Source: Porphyromonadaceae bacterium
Lineage (GTDB): Bacteria > Bacteroidota > Bacteroidia > Bacteroidales > UBA12481
Length of the DNA: 62,821 bases
Direction of reading: 5' to 3'
Assembly (NCBI GenBank): GCA_007280905.1
Contig: QYQM01000034.1
Location: 1-62,821, forward strand
Numbering within the stretch: the stretch's first letter is position 1; each line of letters starts with the position of its first letter. Positions 52,634 through 61,452 of this stretch are shown piece after piece. Position numbers and translations under genes: made by a program. A model generated the notes under the pieces. It was not told the DNA's origin. It searched no databases and saw only the letters and a list, made by a program, of their open reading frames with translations.

Positions 52634-54997
52634 AGTATTAGTGGGTTTATCGCTCATCTCAAAACGTAATATGCCTCCTTGCGCAATCTCAGCATGCTTA
52701 AACCAGAATCGTTCGAGAAGGACATCATTTAACCACACCTTACGAACATATTTATTATCTGCAGAATAATTATCCGCCACAATGGTGAGAAGTTTATCTC
52801 CAATTTTCATTTCAGCCTTTTCGAAAAGAGGAGCTCCAATCTGATATAGATCAGATCCGGCCACCGGATAAAAACCCAGAGCGCTGAATACGTACCATGA
52901 TGATAATGTTCCGGCGTCATCATCTCCGTCAATACCATCGTATCCCGCGCCGTATTTATTATCAAGGATCCAGCGCACCCATTTCTGGGTCAGATCGGGC
53001 CGGCCGGCCGTGTTGAACAGGTATGCAGCGTGCAGATCAGGTTCATTGCCATGCCAATAATAAGAACCGGGATTCCAGCTTCCCCGTGACGAATCAGAAA
53101 GAGCAAAAAAATCATTGAGCTCATTCACAAAATATTCCTGGTCTTTAAAGAGGGAAATCAAACCTTCGGGATCAAAGAATACCGCCCACCGCCATTGCAG
53201 GGCACTTCCTTCAACATAGTCGTCGGTATATTCACGATTAAAATCAAGATAAGTTAATCTGAGCGGTTTAAATTTTTTAACAAACTCACCTGAAGCATTT
53301 CGAGGGTGGAAGTATTGGCTCTCCGGATTCCAAACATTGCGATAATACTTTGAATGTTTGGCAAATAATTCGGCATCTTCATTGTACCCAAGCACCTTTG
53401 CCAGTTTTGCGATGGCATCGTCGGCATAAGCATATTCAAGTGTTTTGCTGACTGCTTCATCCATCAGATCAGCAGGACAGTAGTGATATTCCAGACATTC
53501 CCTCATGCCTTCTCTTGGCTTAAAACCTTCCTTTGGGATATCAATGCCCAAAGCAGCTTTACGCATGGCCTGATAAGCTGTTTCCACATTAAAATCCCGG
53601 ATCCCTTTCAGATAAGACTCCGCAATCACAATATCGGCAGAAGCGCCAAGCATGGAGCCTGTGTAGCCATATCCGGAAGGCCATCTTGGAAGGACTCCGC
53701 CCTGCTCACACATTTTTACCAGCGACACCATCATATCGCGCTGGTCTTTTGGTGCAATTAAGGTAAAGAGCGGATGTATGGTACGGAATGTATCCCACAA
53801 AGACAGATCGGTAAAATACCGGTAATCAGTCACTTTATGAACCTTCTTGTCAAAACCCATGTAATCGCCATTCACATCATTGAAGAGAGTAGGCATTTGC
53901 AGTGAATGGTATAGGGCGGTATAAAATATTTTCCTTTGCTCATCGCTTCCTCCTTCGATTTTGATAAGGGATAGTTTCTCTTCCCAGGCCTGTTTCGCTT
54001 TCGAAAGCATATCATCAAAACTAATTTCACCCGCTTCCTCATCCAGATTGGTCCGTGCGTTTTCTATACTCACATACGAGATACCCAGCTTTAGCTCAAT
54101 AATTTGCCTGGATCCGGCTTTATTAAAACTTAAATCAACCCCGATCTGATTACCGTCAACAGATGTTTGATTTTTGAAAAGGTTATTGCCCGACCATACA
54201 CAATAAGCAGAGAAAGGCTGATCAAAACGGGCTGCGAAATAAACCCTGATGCCTCCATACCGGCCGGCAAATGATCCGAATGTCCGTATGGTTCCCACAA
54301 CCTCTTGTTGTTCAGGATATATCTGCACTTCGCCCTCGGTCGTTTTACCATGTCCTAAAGCACTGGATACATCAATAAGTATATGCGGTGTTTCATCCGA
54401 TGAAAAGGTATATCGGTGCATGCCCACACGTTCGCTCGCTGTCAGTTCGGCAAGTATTCCCTGTTTAGGAAGTTTTACAGCATAATAGCCAGGAAAAGCG
54501 ACTTCTTCTTTATGAGAGAATTTGCTATACCTGCCTTTCCGATAATTCTCCTGTCCCTTGTCACCAATGGCAGGAATAACTCTGAAATGACCTCCTTCAA
54601 AGGCTCCGGTACCAATCATCCGGGTATGACTGAATCCGATTATTCTGTTATCACCATAATAATATCCGGCAGTACTAACCGTCTTTCCCTGGGTGAAGTT
54701 GGAACCCAGAAAAAATTCTGTATCGGGGCTCAACCGGACCATCCCGTATGGACGCGTTGCCCCCGGTATATCATCACCACTGGTATAAGCGGGAAAACCA
54801 CCTGTACCGATAAAAGGATTCACCCATTGTCCCATTTCACCCGGTCTGGCAGTAACATTCAACCGCCCCGGCTGGGCACCCACCGTACTCTGATACCTGA
54901 TGAAAAAGGACAGAATCACAATTGATAAGACCAACAGTAAAGCTGCAATCCCATAAATCAGGTACCTAAATATCGTTTTAATTAGTTTCATATTCAT
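52577..54997 (-). CDS. Membrane-anchored GH92 alpha-mannosidase-like protein
   Basis: 806 residues with an N-terminal transmembrane segment (about 10-32). GH92 features: QWVNPFIGTGGFPAYTSGDD, GATRPYGMVRLSPDT, DLSLWDTFRTIHPL, YWHGNEPDLHAAYLFN (acid Glu E652) and GDDDAGTLSSWYVFSALGFY. The motifs differ from the other GH92 domains here (NEPDLH for NEPSHH; GDDDAG for GNEDCG), pointing to a different linkage specificity. The last 18 or so residues (THNGGTENTEMHREEFPNR) are encoded by an intergenic repeat. Its start overlaps the upstream stop (TAATG), implying coupling. Confidence 0.87.
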   Translation of the reverse strand: MNMKLIKTIFRYLIYGIAALLLVLSIVILSFFIRYQSTVGAQPGRLNVTARPGEMGQWVNPFIGTGGFPAYTSGDDIPGATRPYGMVRLSPDTEFFLGSNFTQGKTVSTAGYYYGDNRIIGFSHTRMIGTGAFEGGHFRVIPAIGDKGQENYRKGRYSKFSHKEEVAFPGYYAVKLPKQGILAELTASERVGMHRYTFSSDETPHILIDVSSALGHGKTTEGEVQIYPEQQEVVGTIRTFGSFAGRYGGIRVYFAARFDQPFSAYCVWSGNNLFKNQTSVDGNQIGVDLSFNKAGSRQIIELKLGISYVSIENARTNLDEEAGEISFDDMLSKAKQAWEEKLSLIKIEGGSDEQRKIFYTALYHSLQMPTLFNDVNGDYMGFDKKVHKVTDYRYFTDLSLWDTFRTIHPLFTLIAPKDQRDMMVSLVKMCEQGGVLPRWPSGYGYTGSMLGASADIVIAESYLKGIRDFNVETAYQAMRKAALGIDIPKEGFKPREGMRECLEYHYCPADLMDEAVSKTLEYAYADDAIAKLAKVLGYNEDAELFAKHSKYYRNVWNPESQYFHPRNASGEFVKKFKPLRLTYLDFNREYTDDYVEGSALQWRWAVFFDPEGLISLFKDQEYFVNELNDFFALSDSSRGSWNPGSYYWHGNEPDLHAAYLFNTAGRPDLTQKWVRWILDNKYGAGYDGIDGDDDAGTLSSWYVFSALGFYPVAGSDLYQIGAPLFEKAEMKIGDKLLTIVADNYSADNKYVRKVWLNDVLLERFWFKHAEIAQGGILRFEMSDKPTNTHNGGTENTEMHREEFPNR

Positions 54998-55641
54998 TAT
55001 TGGTCTGGTTTTGGATGTGATTTCACCATTTCCAGGGCTTCCTCAATGAAAATCTCCCCGGTCATTTCACCCAAACTGGTCCGACTTATATAATTATATC
55101 GTGTAAAGCTGTTAAAATCTACTTTTGTCAGTATATATGCAAAAGCATCATTTGTATTTCCAAAAAGAAATGGCTGATTGCTGTTCATGTTTCGCTTGAT
55201 ATAGTAGCCAATATTGGGTAAAGCTTCTCCGGGAACGGTTAAAATCTGAGCAGTGCCAATGTTCACTAAATTTATTTGGGTAGTAACATTGTAATTATCA
55301 TCTACATTATATTTTAAAGGAGAATTTTTAAAAATGAATCGCATCATTTCAGATTCTATCGGAAATTGAATATTTTTTGCTGCACAATAAAGTCCGGGGA
55401 TTTCCTGAACTTTAGCTTCATTGATTATTCGTAAAGCTTCATCGGCCAATAGTTCTCCGATACGGATGCATTCCTCCCATGTTTTATCCTCACCTCCACC
55501 CTCCTTTCGAATGTCAGCAGTCACCATTCCACCTTGTGTGCTACCCATGAAAATTGCAACACCGGCCTTAAATGATTCGGCAAAAATAGATATCGCTGTA
55601 AATAAACCTATCAGAATAAAAAATCCACATGCTCTTTTCAT
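54997..55641 (-). pseudogene. Ceramidase-like gene with internal in-frame deletion
   Basis: The start at the ATG complementary to 55639-55641 gives a signal peptide (MKRACGFFILIGLFTAISIF). ESFKAGVA, the normal start of the ceramidase domain, is joined directly to IFMGSTQGGMVTADIRKEGG. The latter aligns to IFMNSAQGGMVTADTRRENG of the 30334 protein, near its residue 235. The region between, with the THAHS metal motif, is missing, so ceramidase activity should be lost. From the junction onward similarity is high (FKNSPL, VPGEALPNIGYY, YNYISRTSLGEMTG). The frame is intact, so a protein may still be made. It overlaps the GH92 genes on both sides. Confidence 0.75.
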
Positions 55642-55667
55642 TGCTACTCTCTTTTTGCCAAACATCT

Positions 55668-58667
55668 TCACTGCTTTTTATGAAACAAAACCGAGGCAGG
55701 TATTTCCTGTTTTTCGATTCCCGGACCCTGCCACGAAACAATCAATCCGTTAGTTCCTCCTTCCTGAAAATATTTAACGGAAATTGGATGAAGTCCCGCC
55801 TTTAATGCAACTGGCTTATAAATTTCGATCAAAGGATGTAACCCATCATTATTGATCAAACATATATCGTCGATATACAACCGACCGCCATCGTTCGTGG
55901 TAAGATAGATTGTATATAATCCATCTTTTGGAATACGGATAAATCCTTCGAAATCGAAAGCAAAAAACTGCTCTTTTTCACGTGGTTCAATAGTGAAAAC
56001 AGGAACAACTCCGGTTTTCACGGGCTTTATGGTTTGAAAATCATTCACCATACGGAAATTCCCGTGAATATACCGGTATGAAAGACCAGGTTCCACTTCT
56101 CCAGTGAGAACCGGCTTGCTCATACCTGTCTTTTTTATTTCAGCCAGGGCAGGCAAACTCTTTTGATCACCCCGGTACGCCATCATTCTAATGCTTGTGG
56201 TTTTATTTACCACAAACGGTTCCTTATATAACCGGGAATTCTTATCAGGTTGTGAACCATCAAGGGTATAATATATTTCAGCTCGTTCAGTATCGCATGC
56301 CAGTTTAACCGATTTATCCTTCAAAAAGATTTTATCCGTGTCGATAATATACGGTGTGGTTACAATCGGGTCGATATCCATTATTTGTGGATGCTCGCTG
56401 GTTGAAGCCCACGCTTTATCGGGTTCAGGGCCCATGTTCAAAATAAGTCTTCCTCCTTTTACCAGCTCGGAATGTTTGATCCAGAATTTTTTCAATTCTT
56501 TACCGTTAAAAGTTGCAGATTGAATATATCTGTTTTCAGAAGAAGCATTTTTTGCTTCAATAATAAATTTGCTGCCTTTATAATAATCAGGATCGAGTTG
56601 GATAGTAATTTTTTTAAAGATAGGGCCTGATATTTCATAGACGGGGTCAGATGAAGCTCCCCCATCCATCTCGAAAAGGCCCATGGCACTCATGACATAC
56701 CATGCTCCCATCTGCCCCTCATCTTCATCACCCGGATACCCGTCGAAAGGATTAGTTCCGTAATAATGGTCAAGGATTTCTCTCACCCAGTATTGCGTAA
56801 GCCAGGGTTTTCCTGAATAGTTGAAAAGCCAGGCAGCCTGCATGTTTGGCTGATTGCTGTGGTTTACAAATTCGCTGGTAAAAACCGGCCGCGACTTTTT
56901 GAATCCTTCCTCCAACCGGTTATTAAATTCATCGACGCCCATTAAATGAATCAGTCCTTTCAGGTCATGCGGAACGAACCAGGTATATTGCCAGGCATTG
57001 GCTTCAACATAATCCCTGGTTCCGAAATTATCTTCTTTACCAACAGCGCTCTTAACCGGGGAAAACTCTTCCAGCCAGGGACCTCCTTCATATTTTGGTC
57101 TTATATAGCCTGTAGAATGGTCAAAAACATTCCGGTAATTTTGTGCCCGCTGCATAAAGTATTTGTAATCATCCGTTTTGCCCAGGGATTTGGCCATCTG
57201 CGCCACGCACCAGTCGTTGTAGGCATATTCAAGGGTATTGGATACGGGGCCGTCGTCAGCGGGAACGTATCCCATGGCCATATAGGGCACTAAATTCCTG
57301 TTACCAACAAATCCGCCGCATTCATGCGGCCGGGCCGGAGTCATCTGAATTTCTTTCATGGCTTTATAAGCCTTCTTGCCATCAAAATTCCGGATCCCTT
57401 TTTGCCAGGCACCCACAATAAGAGGTATTTCGTGTTCTGCAACCATAATACCTGAATATTCAATTCCTGCAGGGCCGTTGGACAGCCATCCTCCTCTGTC
57501 ATAGATCTCAAGTAACGACTTCACCCACTTTTCGTTAACATCAGGGGTAACCAGTCCCCACAGCTGGTTCAGGTTCCAGAATGTCATCCAGAATGCATCA
57601 CAGCCATAAACCGGTGAATCAGGATCGGGCAGTTGCCTGACTTTTTCGCACATATCCACATATAGCCCGTTTACATCGCTATAAATGGTGCGGGCACTAT
57701 AGGAATGGTATAAGTTGGTATAAAATTTCACTTTGTCGGTCTCGGTCCCTCCTTCCACTTTTATTTTTCCCAACAGATTATTCCATATATCTCTTGCATT
57801 TTTATGAACAGCATCAAAGTCCCACTGAAACTTATCAATCTCTGATTCCATATTTAACCTTGCCTGCCGGGTACTTACATATGAAATACCCGTTTTCATT
57901 AATACTACCGGATCATTCCCTAACTTAAAATTCAGTAATGCCCCGATATCGGAGTCTTCAGTTACGCGAACCTCATCCGTTTGATTCAGAATATTTGCTC
58001 CCTGCCATCCTCCCAGCGATTCGAAAGGACGATTGAAACGTGCAACAAAATGGAGGATATATTCATTCCATCCGGCTACACGCTTCACATACCCTTCAAT
58101 TTCGGTATTACTAACTTTCTTTATGGAAGCCTCGATTATTGTCGGTTTATCTTCTTCCGGCACCTGCAGGTCGAAAAGTATGTGCCCGTTTTCTACTTTC
58201 GGGAACGTATACCTCTGAAATCCTCCTCGTGTTGTTGCAGTTAATTCTGCTTTTATTCCATAATCTTCCAATAAAACAGAATAATATCCCGGTGAAGCCT
58301 TTTCGGTATCATGGTTAATTCTTGAGCGATATCCTGAATCAGGATCATCTTTTGTGCCTGGCAATATCTTTATTTCCCCGGTTGCCGGCATAGTTAAAAA
58401 ACTCCCCATCGCCCATGAATGGACATGCCCGAATCCGGCAATGCTGTTGATTTTATATTCGTAGCCAGCATCCATCACGTAATCGTCGGTATTGTCCGGA
58501 CTTAACTTTACCATGCCAAAGGGCAAACATGGCCCGGGGAAAAGCATCCAACGGTTGCCGGAAGTTCCGATAAATGGATCTACATAATCAACGGGTTGTT
58601 TTTGTTTGATACATCCCGAAGCGGCGACAATACTAAAGAATATAATAAACCTATATATATTTTTCAT
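55668..58667 (-). CDS. GH92-CHB_HEX-PA14 lipoprotein with Gln at the catalytic-acid position
   Basis: Start at the ATG complementary to 58665-58667 (MKNIYRFIIFFSIVAASGC, lipoprotein signal); 999 residues. GH92 domain of about 25-760 with YVDPFIGTSGNRW, GPCLPFGMVKLSPDN and GDEDEGQMGAWYVMSAMG. The position of the general acid, normally NEPSHH, reads SNQPNMQAAWLF, so Glu is Gln (Q606, codon CAG at 56850-56852). A chitobiase-type segment (AEIYYTLDGSQPDKNSRLYK, about 785-840) and PA14 (DGLYTIYLTTNDGGRLYIDD, about 890-990) follow, as in the middle of the 2002-residue fusion. From memory, the Glu-to-Gln change is known in GH92 enzymes cleaving mannose-1-phosphate diesters. Confidence 0.87.
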   Translation of the reverse strand: MKNIYRFIIFFSIVAASGCIKQKQPVDYVDPFIGTSGNRWMLFPGPCLPFGMVKLSPDNTDDYVMDAGYEYKINSIAGFGHVHSWAMGSFLTMPATGEIKILPGTKDDPDSGYRSRINHDTEKASPGYYSVLLEDYGIKAELTATTRGGFQRYTFPKVENGHILFDLQVPEEDKPTIIEASIKKVSNTEIEGYVKRVAGWNEYILHFVARFNRPFESLGGWQGANILNQTDEVRVTEDSDIGALLNFKLGNDPVVLMKTGISYVSTRQARLNMESEIDKFQWDFDAVHKNARDIWNNLLGKIKVEGGTETDKVKFYTNLYHSYSARTIYSDVNGLYVDMCEKVRQLPDPDSPVYGCDAFWMTFWNLNQLWGLVTPDVNEKWVKSLLEIYDRGGWLSNGPAGIEYSGIMVAEHEIPLIVGAWQKGIRNFDGKKAYKAMKEIQMTPARPHECGGFVGNRNLVPYMAMGYVPADDGPVSNTLEYAYNDWCVAQMAKSLGKTDDYKYFMQRAQNYRNVFDHSTGYIRPKYEGGPWLEEFSPVKSAVGKEDNFGTRDYVEANAWQYTWFVPHDLKGLIHLMGVDEFNNRLEEGFKKSRPVFTSEFVNHSNQPNMQAAWLFNYSGKPWLTQYWVREILDHYYGTNPFDGYPGDEDEGQMGAWYVMSAMGLFEMDGGASSDPVYEISGPIFKKITIQLDPDYYKGSKFIIEAKNASSENRYIQSATFNGKELKKFWIKHSELVKGGRLILNMGPEPDKAWASTSEHPQIMDIDPIVTTPYIIDTDKIFLKDKSVKLACDTERAEIYYTLDGSQPDKNSRLYKEPFVVNKTTSIRMMAYRGDQKSLPALAEIKKTGMSKPVLTGEVEPGLSYRYIHGNFRMVNDFQTIKPVKTGVVPVFTIEPREKEQFFAFDFEGFIRIPKDGLYTIYLTTNDGGRLYIDDICLINNDGLHPLIEIYKPVALKAGLHPISVKYFQEGGTNGLIVSWQGPGIEKQEIPASVLFHKKQ

Positions 58668-58736
58668 GGTTAAAATGCTTATGGTTAGTACTAAAACCTC
58701 GACAAATATTGATGTAAATATATGATAACTGCTTAT

Positions 58737-58807
58737 CTGCTTCATACAGGTAAAAAGAATTATCGATCATTATAGCATGCCTTATCTTGTCCAATGAAAA
58801 AACCAAC
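58737..58807. promoter_or_regulatory. Conserved ~71-bp non-coding element, copy 3 of 3
   Basis: On the plus strand it reads CTGCTTCATACAGGTAAAAA to CCAATGAAAAAACCAAC. On the minus strand it contains a TATAAT and lies 70 bp upstream of the GH92 gene start at 58667, just after the GHMP-kinase stop. It is inverted relative to copy 2, so the two copies bracket the GH92 block. Confidence 0.7.
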
Positions 58808-58810
58808 CAG

Positions 58811-60208
58811 CTATTCATTGATTTTTAGAATGCCAAAGGTGTCAGCACCGTCAGAGCTTCCTTCAAAAAGGTAGGGATCACCCATACCTGATTGAGCGTA
58901 AAGGTCGAAAACCCGGTGAACCACCTCAGAGGCACTTTTTTCAGCCAGGATAGCGACAGTTCCACCGGCACCTCCACCGGTTATTTTGGCACCGTAGATT
59001 CCGTGGCGAATGCCTTCAACCCTGAGAAGGCTTACAAGATAATCAGTAGCTTTTGCACCTAAACCGCATTCAGTATAAGAGTAATGCGACTGATACATCA
59101 GTTCCCCCATCATTTTAAACGCCCTTTTGGAGGATATCAGAGATGCACCTCTCGACAATTCGGAGAATAGCTGAACCCGGTAGTTTTCCTCGACAGCATA
59201 TTTTGTATTGGCACGAATGGAATAGATTACTCCGTCTTTCAAAGGTGTGTATGGATCAACATGAAAAGAGTGCCCGGACAGAAACTCACTGCGATTCATT
59301 GTGACAGGTAGTTTACCTTCGTATTTTTCATGAAAAACAGAAAACGATAAGTTGGCCAGATATCCATCCCAATGTTGATCGGTATAGCGTTCGATCTCAC
59401 TTCGATCATCCACAGTAACTGCGATTTGCTCCAGATCGCAAATCATTTTGTAACCCATAAATGCTGCGGCACGCGCAGCTTCGTACTCAATTCCGGATAC
59501 CTCATGGCTTACTCCCGAATCGATTCCCCAGATTTGCAACTCCCCGGGAAGTTGTATCAGGGGTTCGGGCAAACAAGGCTGGCAAACCAAAGGCAAAATA
59601 CATCCCTCTTTCCCTGCTACAACGGCAATCTGGTCCATGATCCCGCAAGCTGATTCAGCAATCACATTTTCCACCCACTGACAGGCTAGGGCAAGTTCAA
59701 TTCCTTTAAGATCAAGCCCGTAAGCAGCTGCAGCTGCTTTCATAACTGAAACCTCGATGGCAGCTGAAGAACTGACGCCCCTATTTAAAGGAACGGTCGA
59801 TTCCGTGTAAATCTGAATGCCTGAGTGTATTTGTTCAGGAAATTTCTTTCTAAGATAATACAGGGTTCCAAGTACATAGGCAGTCCAACGGATTGAGGGC
59901 GAGCTGTTGATATAAGTTCTGACAGAAGACTCATCATGCAGTTCTGCGAAAGTGGTAATCACATCACCCTGCCATCCGGCTTCTGAAGCTGTCTGGTTTT
60001 TCAAAACGATCAGTTGATCAGTTCGAAGCTGGGCAGCGGCATAAGTAGCTTCCCGGATGGTGGATTCAAAGACCAATCCACCGGTGTAGTCATCGTTTCC
60101 ACCCATCAGATCGAGCCGGCCGGGTGAGCGGGCTATAAAAACCGGAATGGAAGGGGATAAGAAACCGTCGTTCCTGATCAAAGAGTTAACATGATCTACA
60201 AATTCCAT
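58811..60208 (-). CDS. GHMP sugar kinase, L-arabinokinase-like
   Basis: 465 residues, cytoplasmic. FIARSPGRLDLMGGNDDYTGG with FESTIREATYAA resembles plant L-arabinokinase (APGRLDVMGG...DYSGSL...IREAC) more than galactokinase (GRVNLIGEHTDYN). The ATP loop is VPLNRGVSSSAAIEV and the C-terminal GHMP motif is GAKITGGGAGGTVAIL. The reaction is probably ATP-dependent phosphorylation of a sugar at C1. It lies 41 bp downstream of the DegT aminotransferase gene on the same strand. Confidence 0.82.
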   Translation of the reverse strand: MEFVDHVNSLIRNDGFLSPSIPVFIARSPGRLDLMGGNDDYTGGLVFESTIREATYAAAQLRTDQLIVLKNQTASEAGWQGDVITTFAELHDESSVRTYINSSPSIRWTAYVLGTLYYLRKKFPEQIHSGIQIYTESTVPLNRGVSSSAAIEVSVMKAAAAAYGLDLKGIELALACQWVENVIAESACGIMDQIAVVAGKEGCILPLVCQPCLPEPLIQLPGELQIWGIDSGVSHEVSGIEYEAARAAAFMGYKMICDLEQIAVTVDDRSEIERYTDQHWDGYLANLSFSVFHEKYEGKLPVTMNRSEFLSGHSFHVDPYTPLKDGVIYSIRANTKYAVEENYRVQLFSELSRGASLISSKRAFKMMGELMYQSHYSYTECGLGAKATDYLVSLLRVEGIRHGIYGAKITGGGAGGTVAILAEKSASEVVHRVFDLYAQSGMGDPYLFEGSSDGADTFGILKINE

Positions 60209-60249
60209 GTCCAGATAATTTACAGTTTGTTTCCTCGAATCGTTGATAG

Positions 60250-61440
60250 CTATGATCTGACTGCTTTGATGCTGTTCACCAGATACTCCAAAGCCTCTTC
60301 CGTCTGGCGTGGATTAATCGGGAGCGTAACCAATTGATCGTCCAGTTTTTCTGCATTTGGGAATTGACCTTTCCTGAATCCACGGTTTTTGAATGCAGTA
60401 GAGTAGTGAAGCGGAATATAATGAAATCCGGCTTTGATGCCAAACTTGTGCAGCATATCGTAGATAAAATCCTCCTTGCTCATTCCGAACTCTTTGGCAT
60501 GAATGACCACAGGATAGAGATGAAAAACATGTTTGTTGTATGGCCGGACTGTTGGCAGAGTCAGGCCGGGAACGCCTTCTAATCCATGAGTGATGTATGC
60601 GGCATTGTCGATGCGGCACTGGTTCAGCTGATCTAATTTTTTCAATTGTTCAATGCCCACTGCTGCCTGAATATCCGTCATACGGAAGTTATATCCGCAA
60701 TCATCAAAATCCTGCCACCAGAATTTTTTCCCTATAGGAAATTTTTCCGTGTCCAGGGTGCAATATTTAGTACTGGTGCCATGAACCCTTGTGCAATGAG
60801 AACGATAGAGCGAGATGCGTTCGAAGATCTTGCCGTCATTGGTCAGGATGATGCCTCCTTCGCCCAGAGTGGAGATGTTCTTTTGCTCATGAAAGCTAAA
60901 GCATCCGGTTGCGCCAAAGGTACCCACCTTTTTTCCCTTATATTCTGCGCCGATGGCATGGGCTGCATCTTCGACCACTGCGAAGTTGTGCTTTTCTGAT
61001 AAGGCCATAATCTCATCCATTTCGCAGGCTTGTCCATAAAGGTGAACAGGAATGACAACTTTGGTATTGGGAGTCAACTTATCTTCTAATTGATTGGGAT
61101 CCAGGTTGTGAGTGATTGGATCAATATCAACAAAGTCAACAACAGCGCCCAGTGTTGCAGGAGCTGCGGCTGTGGCAATCCAGGTAACCGGGGTGGTCAG
61201 AACACGGTCGCCCGGACGGAGGCCAATGCCAATCATGGAAAGGAAAAGAGCAGCAGTTCCGTTGTTGACTACCCTGGCATACTTTGCTCCCGAGTATTCC
61301 GCAAACATTTTTTCAAACGCGATGCATTCGTCTCCGCTGGTGGGTGCGTTGTTGCGCAGTACTTTTAAAACGGCTTCTTCTTCCTCTTTCCCGTATTGTG
61401 TGCCAAACTTAATTTCTAAGCCGAACTTAATTTTACTCAT
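60250..61440 (-). CDS. DegT/DnrJ/EryC1/StrS-type PLP aminotransferase
   Basis: 396 residues. VVNNGTAALFLSMIGIGLRPGD, TTPVTWIATAAAPATLGAVVDFVD, VVEDAAHAIGAEYKGKKVG, and FSFHEQKNISTLGEGGIILT with the PLP lysine (K187) are all in family order. These enzymes aminate keto-sugars on nucleotide carriers or, in some cases, act as dehydratases or epimerases. Upstream (12 bp) is a dTDP-4-dehydrorhamnose reductase-like gene, suggesting sugar modification. Substrate not determinable here. Confidence 0.9.
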   Translation of the reverse strand: MSKIKFGLEIKFGTQYGKEEEEAVLKVLRNNAPTSGDECIAFEKMFAEYSGAKYARVVNNGTAALFLSMIGIGLRPGDRVLTTPVTWIATAAAPATLGAVVDFVDIDPITHNLDPNQLEDKLTPNTKVVIPVHLYGQACEMDEIMALSEKHNFAVVEDAAHAIGAEYKGKKVGTFGATGCFSFHEQKNISTLGEGGIILTNDGKIFERISLYRSHCTRVHGTSTKYCTLDTEKFPIGKKFWWQDFDDCGYNFRMTDIQAAVGIEQLKKLDQLNQCRIDNAAYITHGLEGVPGLTLPTVRPYNKHVFHLYPVVIHAKEFGMSKEDFIYDMLHKFGIKAGFHYIPLHYSTAFKNRGFRKGQFPNAEKLDDQLVTLPINPRQTEEALEYLVNSIKAVRS

Positions 61441-61452
61441 TGTATTTGTCTT

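Noticed and set aside
54416-54925. 169-codon plus-strand frame inside the membrane-anchored GH92 gene
   Set aside because: Shadow frame of a conserved GH92 N-terminal region; Ser/Thr-rich, no family resemblance.
46334-58807. Invertible-switch interpretation of the inverted pair of 71-bp elements
   Set aside because: No recombinase gene in the window, copies are only about 85 percent alike, and a third copy is not paired. A shared control site is simpler.
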